Shown here piece by piece: positions 1-7,430 of a DNA stretch of 64,000 nt. Position 1 is the first letter of the stretch, and the number at the start of each line of letters is the position of its first letter. The position numbers and the translations under genes were made by a program. The notes beneath the pieces are model-generated. The model did not search any database. It saw only the letters and a list, made by a program, of their open reading frames with translations, and was not told where the DNA came from. Source of the stretch: Deltaproteobacteria bacterium (GTDB lineage Bacteria; Myxococcota_A; Polyangia; GCA-2747355; JADLHG01); the NCBI GenBank assembly GCA_020848905.1, contig JADLHG010000004.1:1-64000 (forward strand). Reading direction: 5' to 3'.

Positions 1-371
1 CGAGAGGCGCGACGTGCGGGGCTGCGGACCTCCGGCGACAGCGCCCTGGCGGGCGCTGCTGCCTACGGACGCTGCGCTCGGGGGCCTTGACCCGCCGCGC
101 CGCTGCCGTTGTCGGTGCGCTCGGGTGAGCCGGAGAAGGAGTGAAGCTCCCCGGGCGCAGCACCGCGCCGAAGGCCTTTGCATCGATCCCCGCCGCTATC
201 ACCCCTTGGTTCCCTCGATCCCGCGCGCGCGGTCCACCCGCCACGCCTCCACCGCGTCACGAGCGCCCGAGGCCCTCCCCAGGTTCTTCCATCCGCAGAA
301 CTCGATTGCCCTGGTTCGCCACCTCGGGCGGCTGACCCCACGAGCGGAACAAGTGCTACATTGCGCCGGCC
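1..371. other. Left-edge stretch without an assignable gene
   Basis: No gene can be supported here. On the + strand, frame 1 stays open from the edge to a TGA at 88-90 and frame 3 to a TGA at 126-128, so the last codons of an upstream gene could be present, but neither tail is recognisable. A 64-codon GTG reading frame at 141-335 has its AGGAG-like sequence abutting the start codon and an arginine/proline-rich product typical of a chance frame in GC-rich DNA. The stretch must hold the promoter of the SCO1 gene if that gene is not read from upstream. Confidence 0.3.
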
Positions 372-1040
372 ATGGACGCCGCACCTTCGCTGGGCACGCA
401 GCCCTCGTCTTCCGGACCCGGAGCCACGCCGCGGCGGTGGTACGCGCACCCGTGGCTCTGGCTGGTCCTGCTCGCGCTCGCCGCCGCGTATCCGCTGGCG
501 CGCGTCCTCCACCGTCGCCTCACGCCGCCGCCCCCGGTCCTGGCCAGCCTGCCGGCCTTCCAGTTCCTCGACCAGCAGGGTCGGCGTCAGGGCACGGCGG
601 AGCTGCGCGGCACGGTCTGGATCGCGAACTTCATCTTCACGCGCTGTCCGACGATCTGCCCGGCGCTCACGAAGCGAATGGCCGAGCTGCAGCAGGCCAC
701 GCGCTCTCACGGCGAAAAGCTCAAGCTGGTGTCGATCAGCGTGGACCCGGAGTTCGACCAGCCCAAGGTGCTGGCCGAGTACGCCGCCCGCTTCGCTGCC
801 GACGGCCGTCGGTGGTTCTTCCTCACGGGGCCCCTCGAGCAGATCAAGGGGACGGTGGTGCAGGGCTTCAAGGTCGGGCTCGAGCGCAAGAAGCCGGGGA
901 GCGACCCGGCCGACCTCTTCCACGGCTCGCACTTCGTGCTCGTGGACCGCGCGAGCCGCATCCGGGGCTACTATCAGGCGACCGACAACGCGCCCTACGA
1001 CGCGCTGCTGCGGGACGCGGAGCGGCTGCTGGACGAGTAG
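372..1040 (+). CDS. SCO1/SenC/PrrC-family copper chaperone, membrane anchored
   Basis: 222 residues. A basic/Trp-containing N-terminus leads into one membrane segment (about residues 28-46), followed by a periplasmic thioredoxin-like domain. The copper-binding CxxxC is present as CPTIC (C92, C96), and a distal His lies in DLFHGSHF (about residue 184), the SCO ligand set. Family members deliver copper to the CuA centre of cytochrome c oxidase subunit II or act as thiol reductants. The next gene encodes a DUF420 protein; some members of that family (CtaM) are also needed for oxidase function, which supports a role in oxidase assembly. A second, more divergent SCO-like gene lies at 26509-27210. 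The ribosome-binding site before the ATG is weak, so the start is reasonable but not certain. Confidence 0.9.
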   Translation: MDAAPSLGTQPSSSGPGATPRRWYAHPWLWLVLLALAAAYPLARVLHRRLTPPPPVLASLPAFQFLDQQGRRQGTAELRGTVWIANFIFTRCPTICPALTKRMAELQQATRSHGEKLKLVSISVDPEFDQPKVLAEYAARFAADGRRWFFLTGPLEQIKGTVVQGFKVGLERKKPGSDPADLFHGSHFVLVDRASRIRGYYQATDNAPYDALLRDAERLLDE

Positions 1041-1079
1041 CGCCCCGAAGTGGACGAAGACGAGGAGATCGAGGAGCGC

Positions 1080-1505
1080 ATGACCTGGGTTGCAGCCCTT
1101 CCCCCGCTGAACGCCTTCTTCAACGCCCTGAGTGTGGTCTTCATCCTGGCGGGCTTCTTCGCCGTGCGGAGTCGGAAGCTCGCGCTCCACCGCGCGCTCA
1201 TGGGCGGGGCCTTCGTCTCGTCGTGCATCTTTCTGGGCGGCTATCTGGTGAACCTGGCGCTGGCCGGGCACCAGCGCTTCGTCGGCCATCCCGGCCTGCG
1301 CAAGGTCTACCTGGCGATCCTCTCCTCGCACACGCTCCTGGCCGTGGTGGCGCTGCCGCTCGTGCTCTACACCTTCTACGTGGCGCTCCGGGACCAGCGG
1401 GACCGCCACCGCCGCGTGGTCCGCTTCACGCTCCCCATCTGGCTCTACGTCTCGGCCACCGGGGTCGTGATCTACGTCTTCGTGCACCACCTCTCGACTC
1501 GCTGA
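1080..1505 (+). CDS. DUF420 family integral membrane protein
   Basis: 141 residues from the ATG at 1080, chosen because GAGGAG lies three bases upstream; a GTG at 1050 would add ten mostly acidic residues (DEDEEIEER) but has no ribosome-binding site. Four hydrophobic segments are visible (about residues 10-30, 48-68, 80-100 and 115-135), with His residues at segment edges (LHRALM, SSHTLL, VHHLS). DUF420 proteins include CtaM, required for heme-copper oxidase activity in Staphylococcus. It starts 39 nt after the SCO1-like gene on the same strand, so the two probably form an oxidase-assembly unit. The biochemical role of the family is not settled. Confidence 0.8.
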   Translation: MTWVAALPPLNAFFNALSVVFILAGFFAVRSRKLALHRALMGGAFVSSCIFLGGYLVNLALAGHQRFVGHPGLRKVYLAILSSHTLLAVVALPLVLYTFYVALRDQRDRHRRVVRFTLPIWLYVSATGVVIYVFVHHLSTR

Positions 1506-1653
1506 AGGCCCCAGGGGCGGGCGCGCCGGAAATCGAGGGTCTCGAGGCCCGCGCGCCGCAAGATCGGCGACCGGCGCGCTCGAACGCGTCGCCAACGTCG
1601 CGTGCCGCCGCAATGGCTCCCCTGGTACGCGGCTTGCTCTGCGGCGCGATCAC

Positions 1654-2562
1654 ATGCGGCGCGTGGGTTACGTTCGGGTCCTCGGGGCCTGGCTGGGGTT
1701 ATTCGTGCCTTCCGTGGGGGAAGGAAGGCTCGAACGAGAGACGGGAGAGCCGCAGGGCCTCCGGATCGGCGCGGAGCTGCGGCTGCGACACCCGCGGACC
1801 GGCCGCATGAACGAGCCGGCCCGCATCCTCGGGTTTCTCCGGAGCAAGAGCACGGGAGGCCTGGCGGTGGCCGTGCTGTTCCGAGACGGCGTCCTTCAGC
1901 ACGGGCCCCTCGAGAAGCTGCGCCTCGAGGCGCTGCCCTTCGGCTCGCAGCGCCGGCGACTGAGGGCCCTGAAGCGCGAGGTCCGAGAGGCGCTGCGGGA
2001 CGAGCTCGGGCTGGACGCGAGCTCCGTGCCGATCTTCACCCTCCGGAGCGAGGCGCTCCAGGCGGTATACCGGCAGCGGCACGGCAAGACGGATTCCCTG
2101 GCCGGGCTGCATTCTCGCGGGCAGGCGCTCGTCTCGAGAAACCACGCCTTCGGACAGCGCCAGACGATGGTGCACGAGGTGATCCACGGGCTGTCGCAGC
2201 CCTTCATCCGGAGCGCCCCATCGGAGCTCTACGAGGGGATCACCGAGTACTTCGCCTATCGCGTGGCGATCCGGCGTTTCGGATACCTCGCCCCGCAGCG
2301 CGGCCACTCCTACTACCCCCGCTACCTCTTCGCCCTGCGCGTGGCGGAGCTGGTCGGCGAGCGCGCCCTGCAGCGGGTCTTCTTCAGCCCCGTGGCCTAC
2401 AACCTGACTGGGCACCTCGAGACGCTCGTGGACCACGCGCTCGGGCGTCCGGGGACCTTCGCCGCCGCGCTCGCCGCGCTCCGCGAGACGGAGGGGAACG
2501 ACGCTCGCGAGGCGGTTCGTCTCCTCGGCGGGCCGCCGCGGACGGACAATCCCTGGCGGTGA
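1654..2562 (+). CDS. Putative exported HExxH zinc metalloprotease, family not recognised
   Basis: 302 residues. The N-terminus resembles a short signal peptide (about residues 1-24). The key feature is MVHEVIHGLS (HExxH at residues 174-178), followed about 16-20 residues later by ELYEGITEYF, whose glutamates (E194 or E198) are in the position of the third zinc ligand of gluzincins. This metal-site architecture is seen directly; peptidase activity is inferred. The rest contains a basic middle region (GSQRRRLRALKREV) and no other motif I know. There is no convincing ribosome-binding site at the ATG, and a GTG lies nine bases further in. It may belong to an unannotated anthrax-toxin or peptidase MA-like group. 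Confidence 0.6.
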   Translation: MRRVGYVRVLGAWLGLFVPSVGEGRLERETGEPQGLRIGAELRLRHPRTGRMNEPARILGFLRSKSTGGLAVAVLFRDGVLQHGPLEKLRLEALPFGSQRRRLRALKREVREALRDELGLDASSVPIFTLRSEALQAVYRQRHGKTDSLAGLHSRGQALVSRNHAFGQRQTMVHEVIHGLSQPFIRSAPSELYEGITEYFAYRVAIRRFGYLAPQRGHSYYPRYLFALRVAELVGERALQRVFFSPVAYNLTGHLETLVDHALGRPGTFAAALAALRETEGNDAREAVRLLGGPPRTDNPWR

Positions 2563-2745
2563 TCGCTCGCGGGCCCCGAGGGGGCGTGTGCTGGTCGCGC
2601 GCTGGTCACGTCCCGGCTGCTAGGCCAGCCGCTCGGTGACTATCGGTCAGGGGGTGGGGGGCAAGGAGCACAAGCTCGCAATTTCCCACGTCCCGCGGCT
2701 GGTCCCGCGGTTGCAATCCTCCACCTCGGTCGGAGGTTGCCGCAC

Positions 2746-4764
2746 GTGAGCACGAGAGATCGCCGCACCACGGGCCGGAGTTCGCCTCGACGTAGCGCCT
2801 TCCGAGCCTTGCGCCTCGCGCTGCCGGGCCTGCTCTTCGTGGTGCTCGAGCTCGCGGCCGGGAGGGCCGGAGCCGCTCCGGTCGCGGACCCGGCGCTGCG
2901 GCAGGCCATCCGGCGCTCCGTGGCGCGGATCGCCCGGGCCGGTCGCGGCGCCCCATCGGGCCTCGTGCGCGGTCGCGTGCAGGAGGCGCTGCTCCAGCAG
3001 CTGAAGGCGCACCGCACGCGGGAGGAGTGGAAGGCCATGCGGGCCTCCGGCCTCCCGGTCTCGTACCGGGACGCACGCGAGCTCGTGGAGCGCGAGTTCG
3101 AGGTCTTCGTCCGGGGCTTCGAGCGCCCCGCCGGCTGGGAGGAGCTCACCCCGGGCAGGCAGTTCGGCGCGCTCTACAAGGCACTGGCGGCGGACTTCGT
3201 CGAGGCCCGCACCTTTCCGTCGAACTGGCAGGCGCTCGATCAGGCGGGGCGCCTCGAGACGCTCCGCTGCCTCGCGGGGAGCTGCGGCCTGCGCGAGGGG
3301 CCGAAGGAGCTCGCACGCTGGCTCGAGCTGACGGGGACCCCGGTGCCCGCGGCGGCCCGGCCGCTCACCAAGACCGAACAGATGGTGCGGCTCTCGGCGG
3401 GGGGCGCCCGACCGCCGAAGAAGCGGTACTACGGCCCGGAGACGGCCAAGGCCCTCGAGAACTTCCGCATCACCGGGCAGCGCGTCCCCCTCGACATGAT
3501 CCGCAGCGTCGCGGAGGTCAAGGCCGCCGCCGCGATGACCAACATGCGCACGGGACGCCTGGACCGGACGATCGGCACGGCCATCGTGACGGCCGCCCAG
3601 GAGGTCATCGCCGGCCGCCACGACGACCAGTTCTTCACCGATCCCATCCAGGGCGGGGCAGGGACCTCGGTGAACATGAACGTCAACGAGGTGATCGCGG
3701 CGCGCGCCTCGGAGCTGGTGAGCGGGCGCATCGGGGACAGCTCGGTCGTGCATCCGAACGACCACGTCAACATGGCGCAGTCCACGAACGACGTCTATCC
3801 GACGGCGGCCCGCCTCACGGCCTACCGGCGCCTCCAGAGCCTCGTTTCGGCCTACGAGCTGCTGGTGGCGGAGCTCACCACGCAGGCGGGACGCTACGCC
3901 AACCTGCCCAAGCCCGGCCGGACGCACCTCGAGGACGCGGTGCCCATCATGCTCGGGCGCGAGTTCAAGGCCTACGCCGCGGTGCTCAAGCGGGACGTGC
4001 GCTACATCAAGGAGGCCATGCGCGCGCTGACCAGCGTGAACCTGGGCGGCACCGCGGTAGGGACGACCCTCAACGCCGAGCCGGCCTACGTGCGGAACGT
4101 GACCAAGACGCTGGCGGGCCTGACGGGCGTGCCTCTCGTGCGGAGCCGCGACCTGGTGGACGCCACGCAAAACGTGGATTCGCTCACGCGCGCCCACGCC
4201 ATGCTCAAGGTCTCGGCGTCGAGCCTGATCAAGATCTGCAACGACCTGCGCCTGATGAACTCGGGCCCCCGGGCCGGCTTCGGGGAGCTCCAGCTCCCCG
4301 AGCAGCAGAAGGGCTCGTCGATCATGCCGGGGAAGGTCAATCCGGTCATCGCCGAGGTCATGAACCAGATCGGCTATCAGGTGCAGGGCAACGACGTGGT
4401 CGTGAACCTGGCCGCGCAGAACGGGCAGTTCGAGCTGAACCAGATGGAGCCGGTGCTGGTGCACAACCTGCTCGGCTCGGTGCAGATCATGGATCGCGGG
4501 ATCCGGGCCCTCGCCGAGAAGGCGATCCGCGGGCTCAAGGTCAACGACGAGGCGTGCCTGCGCGGCGCGCGGCAGATGCTCGGCCTCGCCACGGCTCTGG
4601 TGCCTCGCCTGGGCTACGACCGTGCCGCGTACCACGCCAAGACGGCTCTTCGCACCAATCGCTCGCTGCTCGAGGTGGTGGTAGAGAGCGGCGATTTGCC
4701 CGAGGCCGAAGCGGCCAAGCTCCTCAGCCCCGCCCGCATGGCGCGCGGGGGCATGCTCGATTGA
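2746..4764 (+). CDS. Aspartase/fumarase-superfamily lyase with signal peptide and N-terminal extension
   Basis: 672 residues from the GTG at 2746, chosen over a TTG at 2737 because CGGAGG lies nine bases before it. Residues 1-44 are a signal peptide (RRS, hydrophobic core, then GRAGA). Residues about 45-225 are an extension absent from ordinary aspartases, which are near 470 residues. The remainder carries the superfamily signatures: HPNDHVNMAQSTNDVYPT (near 336), GRTHLEDAVP (near 391) and the catalytic loop GSSIMPGKVNP (near 523). The signature most resembles aspartate ammonia-lyase (L-aspartate to fumarate and ammonia), but the substrate is unproven. Export is unusual because these enzymes normally work in the cytoplasm. 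The nitroreductase-like gene downstream overlaps or abuts it and is also exported, so they are probably co-translated. Confidence 0.85.
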   Translation: MSTRDRRTTGRSSPRRSAFRALRLALPGLLFVVLELAAGRAGAAPVADPALRQAIRRSVARIARAGRGAPSGLVRGRVQEALLQQLKAHRTREEWKAMRASGLPVSYRDARELVEREFEVFVRGFERPAGWEELTPGRQFGALYKALAADFVEARTFPSNWQALDQAGRLETLRCLAGSCGLREGPKELARWLELTGTPVPAAARPLTKTEQMVRLSAGGARPPKKRYYGPETAKALENFRITGQRVPLDMIRSVAEVKAAAAMTNMRTGRLDRTIGTAIVTAAQEVIAGRHDDQFFTDPIQGGAGTSVNMNVNEVIAARASELVSGRIGDSSVVHPNDHVNMAQSTNDVYPTAARLTAYRRLQSLVSAYELLVAELTTQAGRYANLPKPGRTHLEDAVPIMLGREFKAYAAVLKRDVRYIKEAMRALTSVNLGGTAVGTTLNAEPAYVRNVTKTLAGLTGVPLVRSRDLVDATQNVDSLTRAHAMLKVSASSLIKICNDLRLMNSGPRAGFGELQLPEQQKGSSIMPGKVNPVIAEVMNQIGYQVQGNDVVVNLAAQNGQFELNQMEPVLVHNLLGSVQIMDRGIRALAEKAIRGLKVNDEACLRGARQMLGLATALVPRLGYDRAAYHAKTALRTNRSLLEVVVESGDLPEAEAAKLLSPARMARGGMLD

Positions 4765-4778
4765 TGAAAGGGACCTCG

Positions 4779-6032
4779 ATGACCGTTGCGTGGCGTCCGA
4801 TGCGAGCTATCAGACGATTCGCCCTCGCGGCTGTCCCGACGCTGTGGGTCGTCGCCGGGGCGCTGCCAGCGCGAGGCGACGCCCTCGACGCGATGGAGGC
4901 GCTGCTCAAGCGGACCAGCCTGCGCGTCTTCGATCCGGCGCGCGCGGTCACCGACGGCGAGCTGCGCCAGATCATGCAGGCCGGCTGGAACGCGCCGACC
5001 CTCGACGGCAGCCAGCCCCTCGAGTTCGTGGTGATCCGCAATCGCGGAGTCCTCGAGGAGCTCGCGGGGCACACGAGCTACGGCAAGTGGCTGACCAAGG
5101 CACCGGTGGGGATCGCGGTGCTGGTCCGCACCGCCGAGTCGCCGCAGCTCTTCCGCGAAAACGGCGCTATGGCCGTGATGCGGATGTACTACAAGGCGCA
5201 GGAGCTCGGCCTCGGGATCACCTTCCAGGGGACCGCGAACCGCGAGTCCATGAAGCGCAGCCTCGGCGTGGGAAAGAACCGCCACCTGTTGACGGTCATC
5301 CCCGTCGGAGCGCCGCCCGCGGGCCTCGCGCTCAAGAGCCCGCCGCGGGCCCCCCTCGCGCTGACGGTTTTTCAGGACCAGCTCGGCAAGGCTGCCACGC
5401 TCTTCGAGGGGACGACGGCTCTGGCGCGCGCCGGGCGCCCGATGCGCGAGCTGCTCGATCGCGAGGTCGACGTGCTCTCGTTCGACGGGCGGGCCGTGGA
5501 GCCCGACGTGCTGCGTTCGGTCTTCGAGGCCATGCGTGCCGCGCCGAGCTCGAAGAACCGTCAGCCCTGGCGCTGGGTGCTGGTCCGGGATCCCGAGACC
5601 AAGGCGCGCATCGCGCGGGCCGCGAAGGATCGCGTGCTCGCCGAGGCTCCGGTGGTAGCGGTGCTCGCCGGCAGCTACGGGCCGCCCCCCGCGGACTTCG
5701 GCACGCAGCTCAAGAAGGACCCGCACAACACGGTGACCAAGCGGAAGCTCGTCCACTTCTTCATGCCCCACGACCTCGGCTGTGCCCTGGCCAATCTTCG
5801 GCTCGGGGCGGAGAGCCTGGGGCTCGGCGTGCGGATAGCTCCCGTCGGTACGCGGGGCGAGAACAAGGTGCGCGCGGCGCTGAGCCAGGGTGGGCGGGAT
5901 AGCCGGCACGGCACGATGATCCTGGCCGCGGTGGGCCTAGGCTACGCGCAGCGGACCACCATCCGGCCGCGCAGCGAGTTGCCCGAGCAGCGCATATCCT
6001 ACGAGACCCACGGCGTGCGCGGTCAGCGATAG
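4779..6032 (+). CDS. Tandem nitroreductase-like protein with signal peptide
   Basis: 417 residues from the ATG at 4779, which has AAAGGGA five bases upstream; an ATG at 4764 in the same frame overlaps the preceding stop by one base and is an alternative start. Residues about 1-34 form a signal peptide (basic start, then a core ending LPARGDA). Two nitroreductase-like units follow: the first (about 38-215) has RTSLRVFDP and WNAPTLDGSQPLEF, the second (about 225-400) has APSSKNRQPWRWVLV, the typical FMN-contact pattern of NAD(P)H/FMN nitroreductases. Fused halves could form an intramolecular version of the usual homodimer. Export would require FMN loading before or after transport. Its 3' end overlaps the opposing gene by 10 nt. 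Confidence 0.75.
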   Translation: MTVAWRPMRAIRRFALAAVPTLWVVAGALPARGDALDAMEALLKRTSLRVFDPARAVTDGELRQIMQAGWNAPTLDGSQPLEFVVIRNRGVLEELAGHTSYGKWLTKAPVGIAVLVRTAESPQLFRENGAMAVMRMYYKAQELGLGITFQGTANRESMKRSLGVGKNRHLLTVIPVGAPPAGLALKSPPRAPLALTVFQDQLGKAATLFEGTTALARAGRPMRELLDREVDVLSFDGRAVEPDVLRSVFEAMRAAPSSKNRQPWRWVLVRDPETKARIARAAKDRVLAEAPVVAVLAGSYGPPPADFGTQLKKDPHNTVTKRKLVHFFMPHDLGCALANLRLGAESLGLGVRIAPVGTRGENKVRAALSQGGRDSRHGTMILAAVGLGYAQRTTIRPRSELPEQRISYETHGVRGQR

Positions 6033-7099
6033 AGCGACCGGGCGTGGCGCGCGGCGCTCTCGTCCCGGTGGCGCTGAAGGTCGGCGTCCCAGCGCTTCTG
6101 GTCGATCGGGTGGGTGCGGCGATACTCGGCGAGCGCCTGCTCTTCGACGCGCGCGATGGCGGGATCGAAGTTCCCCTCGCGGGCCGCGAGCCCCGTGGTG
6201 AGGTCCACGCGCCAGAGGAAGCGCGGCTTGCGTCCCGCGCGGTACTGTAGGTCGTGGCCCCCGTTCGAGAGCTGGAGCTGCGATCCGCGCACCTCGTCGG
6301 AGACGAGCAGATAGCGCCCATCGAGGCTCAGGCGTTCGAAGCGGCCAGAGGTCCAGGTGGATCGGCCCCCTTGGGCGGGCTGGACGGTGACGCCCCCGCC
6401 CTGGCCCCGGGCGTCGAAGACCACAAAGGCGCGCCGCGAGCCCAGTTGAACGCGCAGGGCGCGCGGATGCTCGTGGATGGCTCGCAACCCCTCGGGCAGT
6501 TGCCGCGGGTCGCGTAGCTCGGTGACCGAGCCGCGAACCGGCGCGCGCCAGACCGCATCGAAGGTGCGTACGCCCTCGGCCGAGACGTGGCGGCCGTCCA
6601 GCCGTCTCGCCACGCCGTCGAAGGTTTCGAGCAGCGTGTTCCCCGCGTACTGGATGGCTATCAGATAGCGCCCCGATTGTTCCTGCGCATTCAAGGTGGC
6701 CTCGGTGACGCCGAGCTGGCGCGCCGCCTTGACGAGCTGAAAGGCCGCGGAGAGGAGCGCGTGCTTCCCCCGGGCGTCGGAGGCCTGCGGTGGATGCGCG
6801 TCCCGCCCGGCGCCGTCCAGGTACTCGCCCTCGGGATCGAAGCTGATGATCTGGCTCGAGAGCCACGAATGCGGAACGAACGAAGAGACCCGATATTTTC
6901 CATCGGCCTGCCGCGCGAGCTTGAGCTGGAAGCCGCCGCTGTAGTTCTCGCGGATGGCGCGCGTGGCGTACGAGCCCGCCAGGCGGAGCGCCCGGCCCGT
7001 GACCTGAGACAGGGCCTTTCCCTTGGCCGCCCAGCCGGCGCTCACGCTGGAGAGAAGGACCAGGGACCAGAGCACGGCGGACGTTGCGCGAGTTGCCAT
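6023..7099 (-). CDS. Exported protein of unknown function
   Basis: 358 residues. A clear signal peptide covers about residues 1-24 (hydrophobic core, then SAGWA-AKG). I do not recognise the mature part. Its middle and C-terminal half have the alternating pattern of beta-propeller-like or YVTN-like secretory proteins (SLDGRYLLVSDEV, RKPRFLWRVDLTTG), and the C-terminus is charged and helical (IARVEEQALAEYRRTH). The ATG at 7099 has AGGAGG about seven bases upstream, and a sigma-54-like promoter lies just above (7123-7139). The last 10 nt overlap the end of the convergent nitroreductase gene. Confidence 0.65.
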   Translation of the reverse strand: MATRATSAVLWSLVLLSSVSAGWAAKGKALSQVTGRALRLAGSYATRAIRENYSGGFQLKLARQADGKYRVSSFVPHSWLSSQIISFDPEGEYLDGAGRDAHPPQASDARGKHALLSAAFQLVKAARQLGVTEATLNAQEQSGRYLIAIQYAGNTLLETFDGVARRLDGRHVSAEGVRTFDAVWRAPVRGSVTELRDPRQLPEGLRAIHEHPRALRVQLGSRRAFVVFDARGQGGGVTVQPAQGGRSTWTSGRFERLSLDGRYLLVSDEVRGSQLQLSNGGHDLQYRAGRKPRFLWRVDLTTGLAAREGNFDPAIARVEEQALAEYRRTHPIDQKRWDADLQRHRDESAARHARSLYR

Positions 7100-7430
7100 C
7101 GAAGGCCTCCTGGGCAGACGGAGAGCACCACCTGTGCCACTCTTCGGCCGGTCTCAACTCGAAAATCGTAAATAGTTACAATTGAGTGCCACCCGGAGGT
7201 TGCAGATCTTCCCACGATCGCTGGATGCCGCAGCCAGCCCCGGCGGCTGCTGAACGGGCCGCCCGAACGCGCTCACGCCGGTCCATCGATTTCGAGGGGA
7301 ATGCCCGGCGACTCGACCGAACGGCGGTCGCCTCGCGACCACGGCCCTCGACAACTCGCCGTAGTCACGCGCTCCGCGTGGTGGTCCGCGGGTTGCACAG
7401 CGCGCAGGCAACGCCCAAGGAGTTTCGTGT
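7100..7430. other. Divergent intergenic region, 331 bp
   Basis: This separates two divergently transcribed exported-protein genes. Near the left gene it holds a sigma-54-like element on the minus strand. At about 7155-7187 is an AT-rich patch, conspicuous in this GC-rich sequence, containing GTAAATAGTTAC (a short inverted repeat) and TACAAT at 7177-7182, a good -10 candidate reading right, though no good -35 is at the matching distance. I see no RNA gene or real ORF in the remainder. Confidence 0.4.
7123..7139 (-). promoter_or_regulatory. Sigma-54-like promoter (-24/-12) upstream of the 6023-7099 gene
   Basis: Read on the minus strand the sequence is TGGCACAGGTGGTGCTC. It keeps the invariant GG and GC separated by exactly 10 nt and matches the TGGCAC-N5-TTGCW consensus except for TTGC to GTGC. 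It sits about 25-40 nt upstream of the ATG, with the AGGAGG ribosome-binding site between. Function is inferred from pattern only. Confidence 0.4.

Noticed and set aside
1-128. Tail of an upstream gene (frames ending at 90 or 128)
   Set aside because: Neither tail is recognisable and both are too short to judge; recorded only as unassigned sequence.
3027-4763. Possible N-terminal fusion of the nitroreductase protein to a 580-residue upstream part
   Set aside because: The frame is an out-of-phase shadow of the aspartase gene with Arg/Gly-rich content; the signal peptide and ribosome-binding site near 4779 mark the true start.
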